A program made the translations under genes and the position numbers. The notes beneath the pieces are model-generated. The model searched no databases. It was not told the origin of the DNA and saw only the letters and a list, made by a program, of their open reading frames with translations. This document shows, one piece after another, positions 8,130-17,106 of a stretch of 64,000 bases of DNA. Origin of the DNA: Paraburkholderia caribensis (lineage in GTDB: Bacteria; Pseudomonadota; Gammaproteobacteria; Burkholderiales; Burkholderiaceae); NCBI RefSeq assembly GCF_002902945.1, contig NZ_CP026101.1, positions 3,472,001 through 3,536,000 of the forward strand, written 5' to 3'. The stretch's first letter is position 1, and each line of letters begins with the position of its first letter.

Positions 8130-9778
8130 AGCCGACCATCGAAGACATTCAGCACAGCGACCTCACGCCGCTCGAGCGCGAGCTGGCGCTGGCGTCGTTC
8201 GGCGCGGAAGCGCTCACCGTCGCGCAGATGGAGGAGTCGCTGGCGGCGTTGGAATCCGCGATTTCCGACGCGCATTCGGCGGGCCAATCGCGCGATGAAT
8301 CCCACCACGACGCAAACGACCACGCCAGCAGCGCACATCCCGCTGCCGCGCCCGCGAGCCGCGAATCGGCGGCTGCGCCAAAGCGCGCGCCCGATCCCGC
8401 CCTTGCATCCAATCCGCATCTGCAGGCGTGGCGCAATCGTTTGAACGGCCTGCGCGAGCGCAATCAGATAGCGCGCCCGCTGCGCGCCTGCGGCCGCCTG
8501 ACGCGCGCCGCCGGTCTGGTGCTCGAGGCCGTCGGCCTGCGGCTCGCCGTCGGCTCGGAAGTGATGATCGAGCTTCCGCCCGGCAGCTCGCGCACGATGG
8601 CGGAAGCCGAAGTGGTCGGCTTTCACGGCGACAAGCTGTTTCTGATGCCGACCACGGAAGTCGCCGGTCTGCTGCCCGGTGCGCGCGTTTATCCGCTGGA
8701 AGTCGCGCCCATCGCCGATCCGATGGCGGGCGCGAAGCGTCTGCCCGTTGGCTGGGAACTGCTCGGCCGCGTGGTCGATGCATCGGGTAAGCCGCTCGAC
8801 GGCTTCGGCCCGCTCAACGCGCGCAACGATGCGCCGCTCACGGCGCCGACCATCAACCCGCTGCATCGCGAGCCGATTCACAAGGTGCTCGACGTCGGCG
8901 TGCGCGCAATCAACGCGCTGCTCACCGTCGGACGCGGCCAGCGCATGGGCCTGTTCGCGGGTTCGGGCGTCGGCAAATCGGTGCTGCTCGGCACGATGGC
9001 GCGCTACACCAGCGCGGAAGTGATCGTGATCGGCCTGATCGGCGAACGTGGCCGCGAAGTGAAGGAATTCATCGAGCAGATTCTCGGCGAGGAAGGTCTC
9101 GCGCGCTCGGTGGTCGTGGCCGCGCCCGCCGACGTGTCGCCGCTGCTGCGCATGCAGGCGGCCGCCTATACGACGTCGCTCGCCGAATACTTCCGTGATC
9201 AGGGCAAGCACGTTCTGCTGCTGATGGACTCGCTCACGCGTTACGCGATGGCGCAGCGCGAGATCGCGCTGGCGATCGGCGAGCCGCCCGCGACCAAGGG
9301 CTATCCGCCTTCCGTGTTCGCCAAGCTGCCCGCGCTCGTCGAACGCACGGGCAATGGGCCGGAAGGCGGCGGTTCCATTACGGCGTTCTATACGGTGCTG
9401 ACGGAAGGCGACGACCAGCAGGACCCGATCGCCGACTCGGCGCGCGCGATTCTCGACGGCCATATCGTGCTGTCGCGCGCACTCGCCGAAGCGGGCCACT
9501 ATCCCGCCATCGACATCGAAGCGTCGATCAGCCGCGCAATGACCTCGCTCATCAGCGACGCGCATCTGGACCGCACGCGTCAGTTCAAGCAGATGCTGTC
9601 GCGCTACCAGCGCAATCGCGATCTGATCAATGTCGGCGCGTATTCGTCGGGACGCGACGCCGTGCTCGACAAGGCCATCGCGCTGTATCCGCGCATGGAA
9701 GCGTTCCTGCAGCAAGGTTTTCGCGAAAGCGCCGGCTTCGACGCCAGCATCGCGTACCTCGACTCGCTGTTCGGCTAG
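8123..9778 (+). CDS. fliI: FliI, flagellar export ATPase
   Basis: F1-beta-like ATPase that unloads chaperone-substrate complexes at the flagellar export gate. Walker A is GLFAGSGVGKSVLLG, Walker B lies in HVLLLMDSLTRYAMAQREI, and the type III ATPase signature around GEPPATKGYPPSVFAKLP is clear. At 551 residues it is about 90 longer than enteric FliI: the first 110 residues contain an Ala/His-rich insertion (SHHDANDHASSAHPAAAPAS) before the conserved RNQIARPLRACGRL. The start overlaps fliH by seven bases. Confidence 0.97.
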   Translation: MVKPTIEDIQHSDLTPLERELALASFGAEALTVAQMEESLAALESAISDAHSAGQSRDESHHDANDHASSAHPAAAPASRESAAAPKRAPDPALASNPHLQAWRNRLNGLRERNQIARPLRACGRLTRAAGLVLEAVGLRLAVGSEVMIELPPGSSRTMAEAEVVGFHGDKLFLMPTTEVAGLLPGARVYPLEVAPIADPMAGAKRLPVGWELLGRVVDASGKPLDGFGPLNARNDAPLTAPTINPLHREPIHKVLDVGVRAINALLTVGRGQRMGLFAGSGVGKSVLLGTMARYTSAEVIVIGLIGERGREVKEFIEQILGEEGLARSVVVAAPADVSPLLRMQAAAYTTSLAEYFRDQGKHVLLLMDSLTRYAMAQREIALAIGEPPATKGYPPSVFAKLPALVERTGNGPEGGGSITAFYTVLTEGDDQQDPIADSARAILDGHIVLSRALAEAGHYPAIDIEASISRAMTSLISDAHLDRTRQFKQMLSRYQRNRDLINVGAYSSGRDAVLDKAIALYPRMEAFLQQGFRESAGFDASIAYLDSLFG

Positions 9779-9796
9779 CAAGCCAGGAGAGACTGA

Positions 9797-10246
9797 ATGA
9801 GCAAGCACTTTCCGATCAAGACGCTGATTGGCCTCGCGCAGGACGACGTCGACGCCGCCGCGCGCAAGCTCGGCCGCGTGCAGCGCGAGCGCAACGAAGT
9901 CGAAGCGCAGCTGACCGCGCTCATCGAATACCGCGACGAGTATCACCGCCGCTTCACCGAAACCGCCAAGGCGGGCATGCCCGCCGGCAACATGCGCAAC
10001 TTTCAGGCGTTCATCGACACGCTCGACGCCGCTATCGAACAGCAGCGCGGCTTGCTGACGACGGCAACGGCGCGTGTCGAAGCGGCCAAGCCCGAATGGC
10101 AGCACAGCAAGCAGAAGCTCGGTTCTTACGAAGTACTGGAAGCACGCGGCATCGCCGCTGAAGCAAAAGTCGCGGCGCGCCGCGAGCAACGGGACGCCGA
10201 CGAGTTCGGCGCACGAATTCTCCGGATGCGCGCAGAAGGCGCATGA
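9797..10246 (+). CDS. fliJ: FliJ, export-apparatus central stalk/chaperone escort
   Basis: A 149-residue, highly charged, coiled-coil protein, as expected for FliJ, which sits in the centre of the FliI ring and touches FlhA. Heptad-like stretches such as AARKLGRVQRERNEVEAQLTALIEYRDEYHRRF run along most of its length. It follows fliI after 18 bases with a strong AGGAGAG ribosome site. FliJ diverges quickly in sequence; the call is secured by length, coiled coil and position. Confidence 0.92.
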   Translation: MSKHFPIKTLIGLAQDDVDAAARKLGRVQRERNEVEAQLTALIEYRDEYHRRFTETAKAGMPAGNMRNFQAFIDTLDAAIEQQRGLLTTATARVEAAKPEWQHSKQKLGSYEVLEARGIAAEAKVAARREQRDADEFGARILRMRAEGA

Positions 10247-10311
10247 AGACGCCGCACGCCGCGAAGCGCTGCGGTGCGCAACGGGACTGACACGACCACA
10301 CGAGATCCAGC

Positions 10312-11826
10312 ATGTCGCCTCTTTCACTGATCAACTCGCTGCTCGGCTCGACGAGCGGCACATCGGGCAGCAGCGCGTCGAACGGCGTGAACGCCAGCGC
10401 GCTGCCGTTCTCGACGACGCTGCAGCAAAGCATCGCCGCGCAGAACCAGATTGCCGCGCCCTCGCCCACGCCGGCTCCCGCGCCGACGCCGGCGCCATCC
10501 GCATCGAATGGTTCCAGCGTGCACGACGTGCCGCCCGCCGATAACAGCTCGAACAACACCAGCGCCGCCGACAGCTCGAACGGCACCGACAGCACCAAGT
10601 CCGCAGGCCAGACCGACAACACGCAGCAAAGCAGCGCGTCGAACGGCGCCAATGGTGCGGACGGCACGAACGGCGCGAACGGCAAGGACAAGACCGACAC
10701 GGCCTCGAAGCCCAACGACGGCGCGCCGACCAAGGACGCCGCAGCCGCGGAGACGGCGGCAGCCGCAGCGGCCGCAGCCGCCGCCGTGCAAGCGCAGGCA
10801 CAGGCGAGCGGCGCGGCCGACGCAGCGAATGCGGCAGTGGCCGATGCACAGCCGTCGACACCTGCTTCGACCCCGGTCGCCGGCAACACGACCACGCCTG
10901 TGATCCAGACGCCGTCGAAGAAGATCGCATCGCTCGATCCGAAAGCGACTCAAGACGCATTGCAGGCCGCCTTCGCCGCGATGGCGAACGGCCAGGGCGC
11001 GGCGCCCGCGACGGGCGTGAGCGGATCCGCTGGCTCGGGCACGTCGGCCACGGGCGACGCGACGCTCGGCGGTTCGGGCGCAGGCGCGGGCAAGGGCCTG
11101 ACGCTCGGCGACTTGCGCAACATGAAGGGCGAGGCGACGGCGAACGGCGCGAATGCCACCGCCGCCACGACACCCGCCGCCGCAGCCGCGCAGCCGAGCC
11201 CCGCCGAAACCCTCGCCGCCGCCAGCGCGAACCTCTCGCAGACGAACTCCGTGCCCGCCGCGAGCGCCGACACGAACGCCGCGCTCGCGGCGACTCAGGC
11301 CGCATCGGCGGCAGCGGCTGCGAGCGCAACGACGACGGCAACGCAGGGTTCCAACCCGGCAACGGCCGCGATGGCGAACGCGATCGCGCCGCAAGTCGGC
11401 GCGCACGATTGGGAAGACGCGTTCAGCCAGAAGGTCGTGTTCCTCACCAACGCGCATCAGCAGACGGCGGAGCTCACGCTCAACCCGCGCGATCTCGGCC
11501 CGCTACAGGTCGTCCTCCAGGTTGCCGATAACCATGCACATGCCCTTTTTGTTTCGCAGCATCAGCAGGTGCGGGAGGCGGTCGAAGCCGCTCTGCCGAA
11601 ACTGCGCGAAGCGATGGAGCAAGGCGGCATCGGCCTGGGCAGCGCCAGCGTCAGCGACGGCTTTGCCCGCCAGAGCAGCCAGCAGGGCCAGGAGCAGAGC
11701 GGCGGCGCTCGCGGTGGCCGCGGTAGTGGCCGTGGCGATGTGGGCATCGACGTCGCGGATAGTGGCGTGACGACGGTGAGCATGCCGGTGCGACGCACGG
11801 TTGGGTTGGTGGATACGTTCGCGTGA
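10312..11826 (+). CDS. fliK: FliK, hook-length control protein
   Basis: Molecular ruler and switch that ends hook growth. The N-terminal 350 residues are a Ser/Ala/Asn/Gly-rich low-complexity ruler. The C-terminal domain shows the hallmark LTLNPRDLGPLQVVLQV, followed by REAVEAALPKLREAMEQGGI and a Gln/Gly/Arg-rich tail. At 504 residues it is in the normal range. A 66-bp gap separates it from fliJ. Its 3' end, beside repeat element A, becomes G+T-rich on the coding strand. A second FliK-domain protein is encoded in the fliST operon. Confidence 0.95.
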   Translation: MSPLSLINSLLGSTSGTSGSSASNGVNASALPFSTTLQQSIAAQNQIAAPSPTPAPAPTPAPSASNGSSVHDVPPADNSSNNTSAADSSNGTDSTKSAGQTDNTQQSSASNGANGADGTNGANGKDKTDTASKPNDGAPTKDAAAAETAAAAAAAAAAVQAQAQASGAADAANAAVADAQPSTPASTPVAGNTTTPVIQTPSKKIASLDPKATQDALQAAFAAMANGQGAAPATGVSGSAGSGTSATGDATLGGSGAGAGKGLTLGDLRNMKGEATANGANATAATTPAAAAAQPSPAETLAAASANLSQTNSVPAASADTNAALAATQAASAAAAASATTTATQGSNPATAAMANAIAPQVGAHDWEDAFSQKVVFLTNAHQQTAELTLNPRDLGPLQVVLQVADNHAHALFVSQHQQVREAVEAALPKLREAMEQGGIGLGSASVSDGFARQSSQQGQEQSGGARGGRGSGRGDVGIDVADSGVTTVSMPVRRTVGLVDTFA

Positions 11827-11857
11827 CGTGATGTGGTTTGCGGTTCGCGGTTTGCTG

Positions 11858-12270
11858 TTGCGCTGGCATCCGCGTGATGTTGCCGGTTTTCATGCGTTGC
11901 CCCTGTGCGGGGCGGCACCTACTTTTCTTTGCTGCTGCAAAGAAAAGTAGGCAAAAGAAAGCAGCTCACACCGAGCCGCTTGACCATTGCTCCAGAGCGT
12001 CCAGCGCCCTATAGCGGCAAACTGTGTGTAGGCTGTCGTGCCGCACACGCGAGCACTCCGGACCTGGTCCGAAGTGCTCGCGCTTAAGGCGGGAAAACCT
12101 ACACACAGTTTGCCGCAGCTTGGGCCGCTCCTGTTCCCCGGCGATGGTCAAGCGGCTCGGTGTGAGCCGCTTTCTTTGGTTACTTTCTTTGCGGCGGCAA
12201 AGAAAGTAACTGCCGCCCCGCACAGGGGCAACGCATGAAAACCGGCAACATCACGCGGATGCCAGCGCAA
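11858..12270. repeat. Nested inverted-repeat element, copy A (divergent subtype)
   Basis: Terminal inverted arms begin TTGCGCTGGCATCCGCGTGA on the left and mirror it on the right. They run through GCCCC-TGTGC-GGGGC hairpins to CTCACACCGAGCCGCTTGACC. Inside, GCGGCAAACTGTGTGTAGG and its complement form a second pair, and 12049-12081 forms a central hairpin (GCGAGCACT / AGTGCTCGC around CGGACC-T-GGTCCG). No open reading frame with a credible start occurs. It sits 32 bp after the fliK stop and splits fliK from fliL. It is shorter and more divergent than the other five copies. Confidence 0.9.
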
Positions 12271-12422
12271 AGCCAAGCGGCCAGATGCCTGCGCAGCAAA
12301 AAAACAAACCCACCCCAGCAGGCAAACACACGAGCTAACCCTGAATATCCCTTCTTTTCGACCCATCGCAGCAGCGTCGGACACCTGAAAATTCAACCTA
12401 CAGCATTGAGGCAATCAATTCC

Positions 12423-12926
12423 ATGGCAACCACGACCGCAAACCAGCAAGCCAACGCGAAGCCCTCCTCTCCGGGCCTCGTCAAGCGCATTTTGGTGATC
12501 CTGCTGATCGTACTGGTCGCGGCAGGCGCCGCCGGCGCCGCCACCTGGTTCTTCATGTCCAAGCGTGCGCCCGCCGCCGCAACGGCAGCTGCGCCGGCGC
12601 CCGCGCCTGCACCTATCTTCTTTCCGCTCGAATCGATGACGGTGAACCTGCAGTCCGACGACGGCCAGCAGCACTATCTGCGCATCGGTCTGACGCTGAA
12701 GCTGACCGACCAGAAGGTTCAGGAACATTTGACCGAACACATGCCCGAAGTCCGCAGCCGCGTGCTGCTCGCGCTGTCGAACAAGCATCCCGAGGAACTC
12801 GCGACGCTCGACGGCAAGAAAGCACTCGCCACGGAACTCGAAAAGCTGATCGAAGAGCCGACCGAGGCCAACGGTCAACCCGTGCACGTCTCCGACGTGC
12901 TGTTCACCGAATTCGTCGTCCAGTAA
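12423..12926 (+). CDS. fliL: FliL, basal-body/stator-associated membrane protein
   Basis: Single-pass inner-membrane protein that surrounds or stabilises the stator. The 167-residue product has one membrane segment near residues 20-42 (RILVILLIVLVAAGAAGAAT) and an Ala/Pro linker. The periplasmic FliL domain shows FFPLESMTVNLQSDDGQQHYLRIGLTL and ends VSDVLFTEFVVQ. It opens the fliLMNOPQR run. Element A separates it from fliK, so it either relies on read-through or has its own promoter; none was recognised in the 150 bases upstream. Confidence 0.95.
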   Translation: MATTTANQQANAKPSSPGLVKRILVILLIVLVAAGAAGAATWFFMSKRAPAAATAAAPAPAPAPIFFPLESMTVNLQSDDGQQHYLRIGLTLKLTDQKVQEHLTEHMPEVRSRVLLALSNKHPEELATLDGKKALATELEKLIEEPTEANGQPVHVSDVLFTEFVVQ

Positions 12927-12991
12927 CGGCGCCTTGTGCCGACTGATTTGATCTTTCACCGCGCCACTGAAGGGACGTACGAGGAATAGGA

Positions 12992-13990
12992 ATGGGCCAC
13001 GAAGAGTTCATGTCCCAGGAGGAGGTCGATGCCCTCCTCAAGGGCGTCACCGGCGAGTCCGACTCGCAATCCGACCAGTCCGAGCGCTCCGGTGTCCGCC
13101 CGTACAACATCGCGACGCAGGAACGCATCGTTCGCGGCCGGATGCCCGGCCTCGAAATCATCAACGACCGGTTCGCGCGCCTGTTGCGCGTCGGCATATT
13201 CAACTTCATGCGGCGCACGGCGGAAATTTCCGTCGGCCCGGTGAAGGTGCAGAAGTACAGCGAGTTCACCCGCAACCTGCCGATCCCGACGAACCTGAAC
13301 CTCGTCCACGTGAAGCCGCTGCGCGGCACGTCGCTGTTCGTGTTCGATCCGAACCTCGTGTTCTTCGTGGTCGACAACCTGTTCGGCGGCGATGGGCGTT
13401 TCCATACGCGAGTGGAAGGCCGCGACTTCACGCAGACCGAGCAGCGCATCATCAGCAAGCTGCTCGGCCTCGTGTTCGAGCACTACACGACGGCATGGAA
13501 GAGCGTGCGCCCACTGCAGTTCGAATACGTGCGCTCGGAAATGCACACGCAGTTCGCAAACGTTGCCACGCCGAACGAAATCGTGATCGTCACGCAGTTC
13601 TCGATCGAGTTCGGGCCGACAGGCGGCACGCTGCATATCTGCATGCCGTACTCGATGATCGAGCCGATCCGCGACGTGCTGTCCTCGCCGATCCAGGGCG
13701 AAGCGCTCGAAGTGGACCGCCGCTGGGTGCGCGTGCTGTCGCAGCAGGTGCAGGCAGCCGAAGTGGAACTGACGGCCGATCTCGCGCAGGTCCCCGTGAC
13801 GTTCCAGGAGATTCTCAACATGAAGGCGGGCGACGTGCTGCCCATCAACATTCCCGAGCACATCACGGCGAAGGTCGACGGCGTGCCGGTGATGGAATGC
13901 GGCTACGGAATTTTCAATGGTCAATACGCATTGCGCGTGCAAAAGATGATCAGCGCAGCGGAACAGATGAAGGAAGCGGGATATGACTGA
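12992..13990 (+). CDS. fliM: FliM, switch protein
   Basis: C-ring protein that binds phospho-CheY and changes rotation direction. The 332-residue product has the N-terminal CheY-binding peptide (FMSQEEVDALLKG), the middle domain with the GGXG-type motif (VDNLFGGDGRFHT), and a C-terminal SpoA-type domain (VPVTFQEILNMKAGDVLPINIPE). The chosen ATG follows GGAATAGGA; an internal Met (MSQEEV) is a possible alternative. The end overlaps fliN by eight bases. Confidence 0.97.
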   Translation: MGHEEFMSQEEVDALLKGVTGESDSQSDQSERSGVRPYNIATQERIVRGRMPGLEIINDRFARLLRVGIFNFMRRTAEISVGPVKVQKYSEFTRNLPIPTNLNLVHVKPLRGTSLFVFDPNLVFFVVDNLFGGDGRFHTRVEGRDFTQTEQRIISKLLGLVFEHYTTAWKSVRPLQFEYVRSEMHTQFANVATPNEIVIVTQFSIEFGPTGGTLHICMPYSMIEPIRDVLSSPIQGEALEVDRRWVRVLSQQVQAAEVELTADLAQVPVTFQEILNMKAGDVLPINIPEHITAKVDGVPVMECGYGIFNGQYALRVQKMISAAEQMKEAGYD

Positions 13991-14447
13991 GTTGAACTCG
14001 ACACCCGATATGGACATGCCGGAAGAGTCGAAGGTGAATGATCCGTTGCCCGGCTCGGGCGCCGAAGAAGCGGCCCTCGACGATTGGGCGAGCGCGCTCG
14101 CCGAGCAGAACGACAACACGTCGGTCAGCGCGACCACGGCGGGTGTGTTCCAGCCGCTGTCGAAGGTCGAGCCGTCCACGACGCGCAACGACATCGACAT
14201 GATTCTGGACATTCCCGTTCAGATGACGGTCGAACTGGGCCGCACGAAGATCGCGATCCGTAACCTGCTGCAACTGGCGCAGGGTTCCGTCGTCGAGCTG
14301 GACGGTCTCGCGGGCGAGCCGATGGACGTGCTCGTCAACGGCTGCCTGATTGCGCAGGGCGAAGTGGTGGTCGTGAACGACAAGTTCGGTATTCGCCTGA
14401 CCGACATCATCACGCCGTCCGAGCGTATCCGGAAGCTGAACCGATGA
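13983..14447 (+). CDS. fliN: FliN, switch protein
   Basis: Forms the base of the C-ring with FliM. The first 70 residues are a variable acidic leader. The C-terminal SpoA domain is clear: MILDIPVQMTVELGRTKIAIRNLLQLAQGSVVELDG, then DVLVNGCLIAQGEVVVVNDKFGIRLTDI. At 154 residues it is close to the usual size. The stop codon overlaps the fliO start (ATGA). Confidence 0.97.
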   Translation: MTELNSTPDMDMPEESKVNDPLPGSGAEEAALDDWASALAEQNDNTSVSATTAGVFQPLSKVEPSTTRNDIDMILDIPVQMTVELGRTKIAIRNLLQLAQGSVVELDGLAGEPMDVLVNGCLIAQGEVVVVNDKFGIRLTDIITPSERIRKLNR

Positions 14448-15064
14448 AACACGCAGTAACCCGGGCCGCGTTCCATGGAGGCGGCATGCCGCTGCCGCGC
14501 CGCGCCCGTTTCATGTCGACGGTGATCGTGGCCGGGCTCATGCTCTGCGCCAGCACTTTCCATCTTGCGCATGCCGCCGACATGAATGCCGTCAACAACG
14601 CCGCGAAGATCGCCTCGAGCGTCGGCGCGGGAACGGCGGTGCCGTCGCTCGGCGTCGGCGCCGTGCTGCAGACGATCGTAGGTCTTGCTGTCGTGATCGG
14701 CCTCGTGTTCGGCTTCGCATGGCTCGCGCGCCGCTTCGGCCTGCAACCGGGCCAGCGCGGCGGGATCGTGAAGACGATCGGCGGGACGTCGCTTGGCGGC
14801 AAGGAGCGCGTGGCCGTCGTCGAGATCGGCGATACGTGGCTCGTGCTCGGCGCTGCGCCCGGCAATGTGCGCCTGTTGCATACCATGCCTGCCGGCGCGT
14901 CCTCGGGCGCACCCCTTCCCACCGGCACGCCTTTTTCAGTGCCCGGCGCATCCAGTCCCGGCGGCCCGGTCCAGTTGAGCGGCACTTTCGGACAACGCTT
15001 TCGCGACGCGCTCAAAAACGAAGCGGCCAAACGTTTCCAGCGACGCGCGAGCGGAGAACAGTAA
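14444..15064 (+). CDS. fliO: FliO, flagellar export-gate assembly protein
   Basis: Membrane protein that helps assemble the FliP ring. The N-terminus has a basic stretch and hydrophobic segment (VIVAGLMLCASTFHLAHAAD) resembling a signal peptide. A membrane helix (TIVGLAVVIGLVFGFAWLARRFGL) precedes the cytoplasmic FliO domain (GGTSLGGKERVAVVEIGDTWLVLGAAPGNVRLLHTM). The tail is Pro/Ser-rich and basic. The ATG overlaps the fliN stop; a later in-frame Met (MPLPRRARFM) is also possible. Confidence 0.92.
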   Translation: MKHAVTRAAFHGGGMPLPRRARFMSTVIVAGLMLCASTFHLAHAADMNAVNNAAKIASSVGAGTAVPSLGVGAVLQTIVGLAVVIGLVFGFAWLARRFGLQPGQRGGIVKTIGGTSLGGKERVAVVEIGDTWLVLGAAPGNVRLLHTMPAGASSGAPLPTGTPFSVPGASSPGGPVQLSGTFGQRFRDALKNEAAKRFQRRASGEQ

Positions 15065-15150
15065 TGCAGTACGACCGATCTGACGCGCGGCGCCGCTGCG
15101 CTGTGACTTCCCACGTCCTTTCACAGGCTTCAAGGCAGGCTCCCGCTTCG

Positions 15151-15921
15151 ATGAAAAAGCGCATCCTGAAGGGCGCCGCGCTGATTGCGCCGCTCGCCGT
15201 GCCCGCGCTGCTGTTCGCGCTGCCGACGCTGTCGCACGCGCAGGCCAACGGTCTGCCCGCCTTCAACACGAGCCCCGGCCCGAACGGCGGCACGACTTAC
15301 TCGCTGAGCGTGCAGACGATGCTGCTGCTCACGATGCTGTCGTTCCTGCCCGCGATGGTGTTGATGATGACGAGTTTCACGCGCATCATCATCGTGCTGT
15401 CGCTGCTGCGTCAGGCGATCGGCACGCCGACCACGCCGCCCAATCAGGTAATGGTCGGTCTTGCGCTGTTTCTTACGCTGTTCGTGATGACGCCCGTGCT
15501 CGACAAGGCGTACACCGATGGCTACAAGCCCTTCTCCGAAGGCACGATCCAGATGGACGAGGCCGTGAAGCGCGGTGTCGCGCCGTTCAAGGCATTCATG
15601 CTGAAGCAGACCCGCGAGAGCGATCTCGCGCTGTTCGCGCGCATCTCGCACGCCGCGCCGATGCAGGGTCCGGAAGATGTGCCGCTGTCGCTGCTGGTGC
15701 CGTCGTTCGTGACGAGCGAACTGAAGACGGGTTTTCAGATCGGCTTTACCGTGTTCATTCCGTTCGTGATTATCGACATGGTGGTGGCGAGCGTGCTGAT
15801 GTCGATGGGCATGATGATGATTTCGCCCGCGACAATTTCGCTGCCATTCAAGCTGATGCTGTTCGTGCTGGTGGATGGCTGGCAGTTGATCATTGGCTCG
15901 CTTGCACAGAGCTTCGTCTGA
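15151..15921 (+). CDS. fliP: FliP, export-gate core protein
   Basis: Builds the FliPQR export pore. The start was placed at MKKRILKG because it begins a good cleavable signal peptide (basic, then LIAPLAVPALLFALPTLSHA), as in other FliP proteins, giving 256 residues. The frame stays open upstream to an ATG at 15064 that overlaps the fliO stop; that start would put 29 residues before the signal peptide and is less likely. Family motifs include FTRIIIVLSLLRQAIGTP, PPNQVMVGLALFLTLFVM and PFVIIDMVVASVLMSMGMMM. Confidence 0.95.
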   Translation: MKKRILKGAALIAPLAVPALLFALPTLSHAQANGLPAFNTSPGPNGGTTYSLSVQTMLLLTMLSFLPAMVLMMTSFTRIIIVLSLLRQAIGTPTTPPNQVMVGLALFLTLFVMTPVLDKAYTDGYKPFSEGTIQMDEAVKRGVAPFKAFMLKQTRESDLALFARISHAAPMQGPEDVPLSLLVPSFVTSELKTGFQIGFTVFIPFVIIDMVVASVLMSMGMMMISPATISLPFKLMLFVLVDGWQLIIGSLAQSFV

Positions 15922-15943
15922 ATTCCGCAGGGAGAATCACGCC

Positions 15944-16213
15944 ATGACGCCGGAAACCGTCACCACGCTTGCGCACGAAGCGATGTACATCGCGTTGTTG
16001 CTGGCTGCGCCGCCGCTTTTCGTCGGGCTTGTTGTCGGTCTCGTCGTGAGCCTGTTTCAGGCGGCGACGCAGATCAACGAAGCCACGCTGTCGTTCATTC
16101 CGAAGCTGTTCGCGATTGCCGTGACGCTGGTGCTGATCGGTCCGTGGATGCTCGCGAAGCTGCTCGATTACACGCGCCACATGTTCACCAGCATTCCGAC
16201 GCTCGCCAACTGA
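15944..16213 (+). CDS. fliQ: FliQ, export-gate membrane protein
   Basis: An 89-residue protein with two membrane helices (MYIALLLAAPPLFVGLVVGLV and LFAIAVTLVLIGPWMLAKL) joined by the conserved FQAATQINEATLSFIPK loop, as in all FliQ proteins. It packs around FliP in the export gate. The ATG was chosen over an upstream in-frame start because it follows GCAGGGAGAA and matches the family N-terminus (MTPETV). It lies 22 bp after fliP. Confidence 0.97.
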   Translation: MTPETVTTLAHEAMYIALLLAAPPLFVGLVVGLVVSLFQAATQINEATLSFIPKLFAIAVTLVLIGPWMLAKLLDYTRHMFTSIPTLAN

Positions 16214-16244
16214 GCGCCCTTCTCTTTCCTTCTTTCGACGCGCG

Positions 16245-17027
16245 ATGTTCTCCGTCACCTACGAACAGCTGAACGTCTGGCTTACGGCGTTCCTGTGGCC
16301 GTTCGTACGGATTCTCGCGCTGATGGCGACGGCGCCCGCGTTCGGCGACAAGTCGTTGCCGACTCGCGTGAAGGTCGCTCTTGCGGGATTCATTACGCTG
16401 ATCGTTGCGCCGACTATCGGTGCGTTGCCGCAGGTTACTGTGTTTTCCGCGCAGGGCGTGTGGATCATCGTCAATCAGTTTTTGATTGGTGCGGCGCTCG
16501 GTTTTACGATGCAGCTCGTGTTTGGGGCGATTCAGGCGGCCGGCGACATCATGGGCATGAGCATGGGGCTCGGGTTCGCGACGTTCTTCGATCCGCATGC
16601 CGCTGGTTCGACTGACGTCATGTCGCGGTATATGAACATGCTCGCGATTTTGACGTTTCTCGCGTTCGATGGGCATTTGCAGGTCATTTCTGCTCTGATT
16701 CAGACGTTTCAGGCGCTGCCTGTGTCGGCAAATCTGCTCGGCGCCAATGGATGGCGTGTGCTGGCTGGATGGGGGAGCACTGTGATCAGTGCTGCACTGC
16801 TGCTTTCTCTGCCGATTGTCACTGCGCTTCTTATCACCAATCTTGCGCTGGGGATTCTTAATCGGGCTGCGCCGCAGATTGGGGTGTTTCAGGTTGGGCT
16901 GCCGGTTACTGTTATTACTGGTTTGCTGCTGATTCAGTTGATGTTGCCCAATATGATGCCGTTCTTTGCACGGTTGTTTGAGAGTGGGATTGAGGAGATG
17001 GGGCGGGTGGTGGCTGGGTTGAGGTAA
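16245..17027 (+). CDS. fliR: FliR, export-gate membrane protein
   Basis: A 260-residue, multi-helix membrane protein completing the FliPQR gate. Recognisable segments are WLTAFLWPFVRILALMATAPAFG at the N-terminus and AILTFLAFDGHLQVISAL in the middle. Odd feature: codon choice changes along the gene. The first third has the normal C/G third positions, while the last third is strongly G+T-rich (the final 47 bases contain 26 G, 10 T, 9 A and only 2 C), continuing into the spacer before repeat element B. Confidence 0.97.
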   Translation: MFSVTYEQLNVWLTAFLWPFVRILALMATAPAFGDKSLPTRVKVALAGFITLIVAPTIGALPQVTVFSAQGVWIIVNQFLIGAALGFTMQLVFGAIQAAGDIMGMSMGLGFATFFDPHAAGSTDVMSRYMNMLAILTFLAFDGHLQVISALIQTFQALPVSANLLGANGWRVLAGWGSTVISAALLLSLPIVTALLITNLALGILNRAAPQIGVFQVGLPVTVITGLLLIQLMLPNMMPFFARLFESGIEEMGRVVAGLR

Positions 17028-17106
17028 AGGTTTTTTGCTGCGCATGCTTTGATGGGGTGTTTTTGTCTTTGCGCTAGTATCTGCGATTGGCTTTTGCTTT
17101 TGCTTT

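Noticed and set aside
7664..10327. 887-codon open frame opposite fliH, fliI and fliJ
   Set aside because: It is the mirror of three certain genes in GC-rich DNA; its Arg/His/Ala-rich translation shows no domain and it has no ribosome site.
15064..15150. Upstream fliP start overlapping the fliO stop
   Set aside because: It would place 29 non-conserved residues ahead of a clear signal peptide; the later ATG fits the family better, although coupling at the overlap cannot be ruled out.
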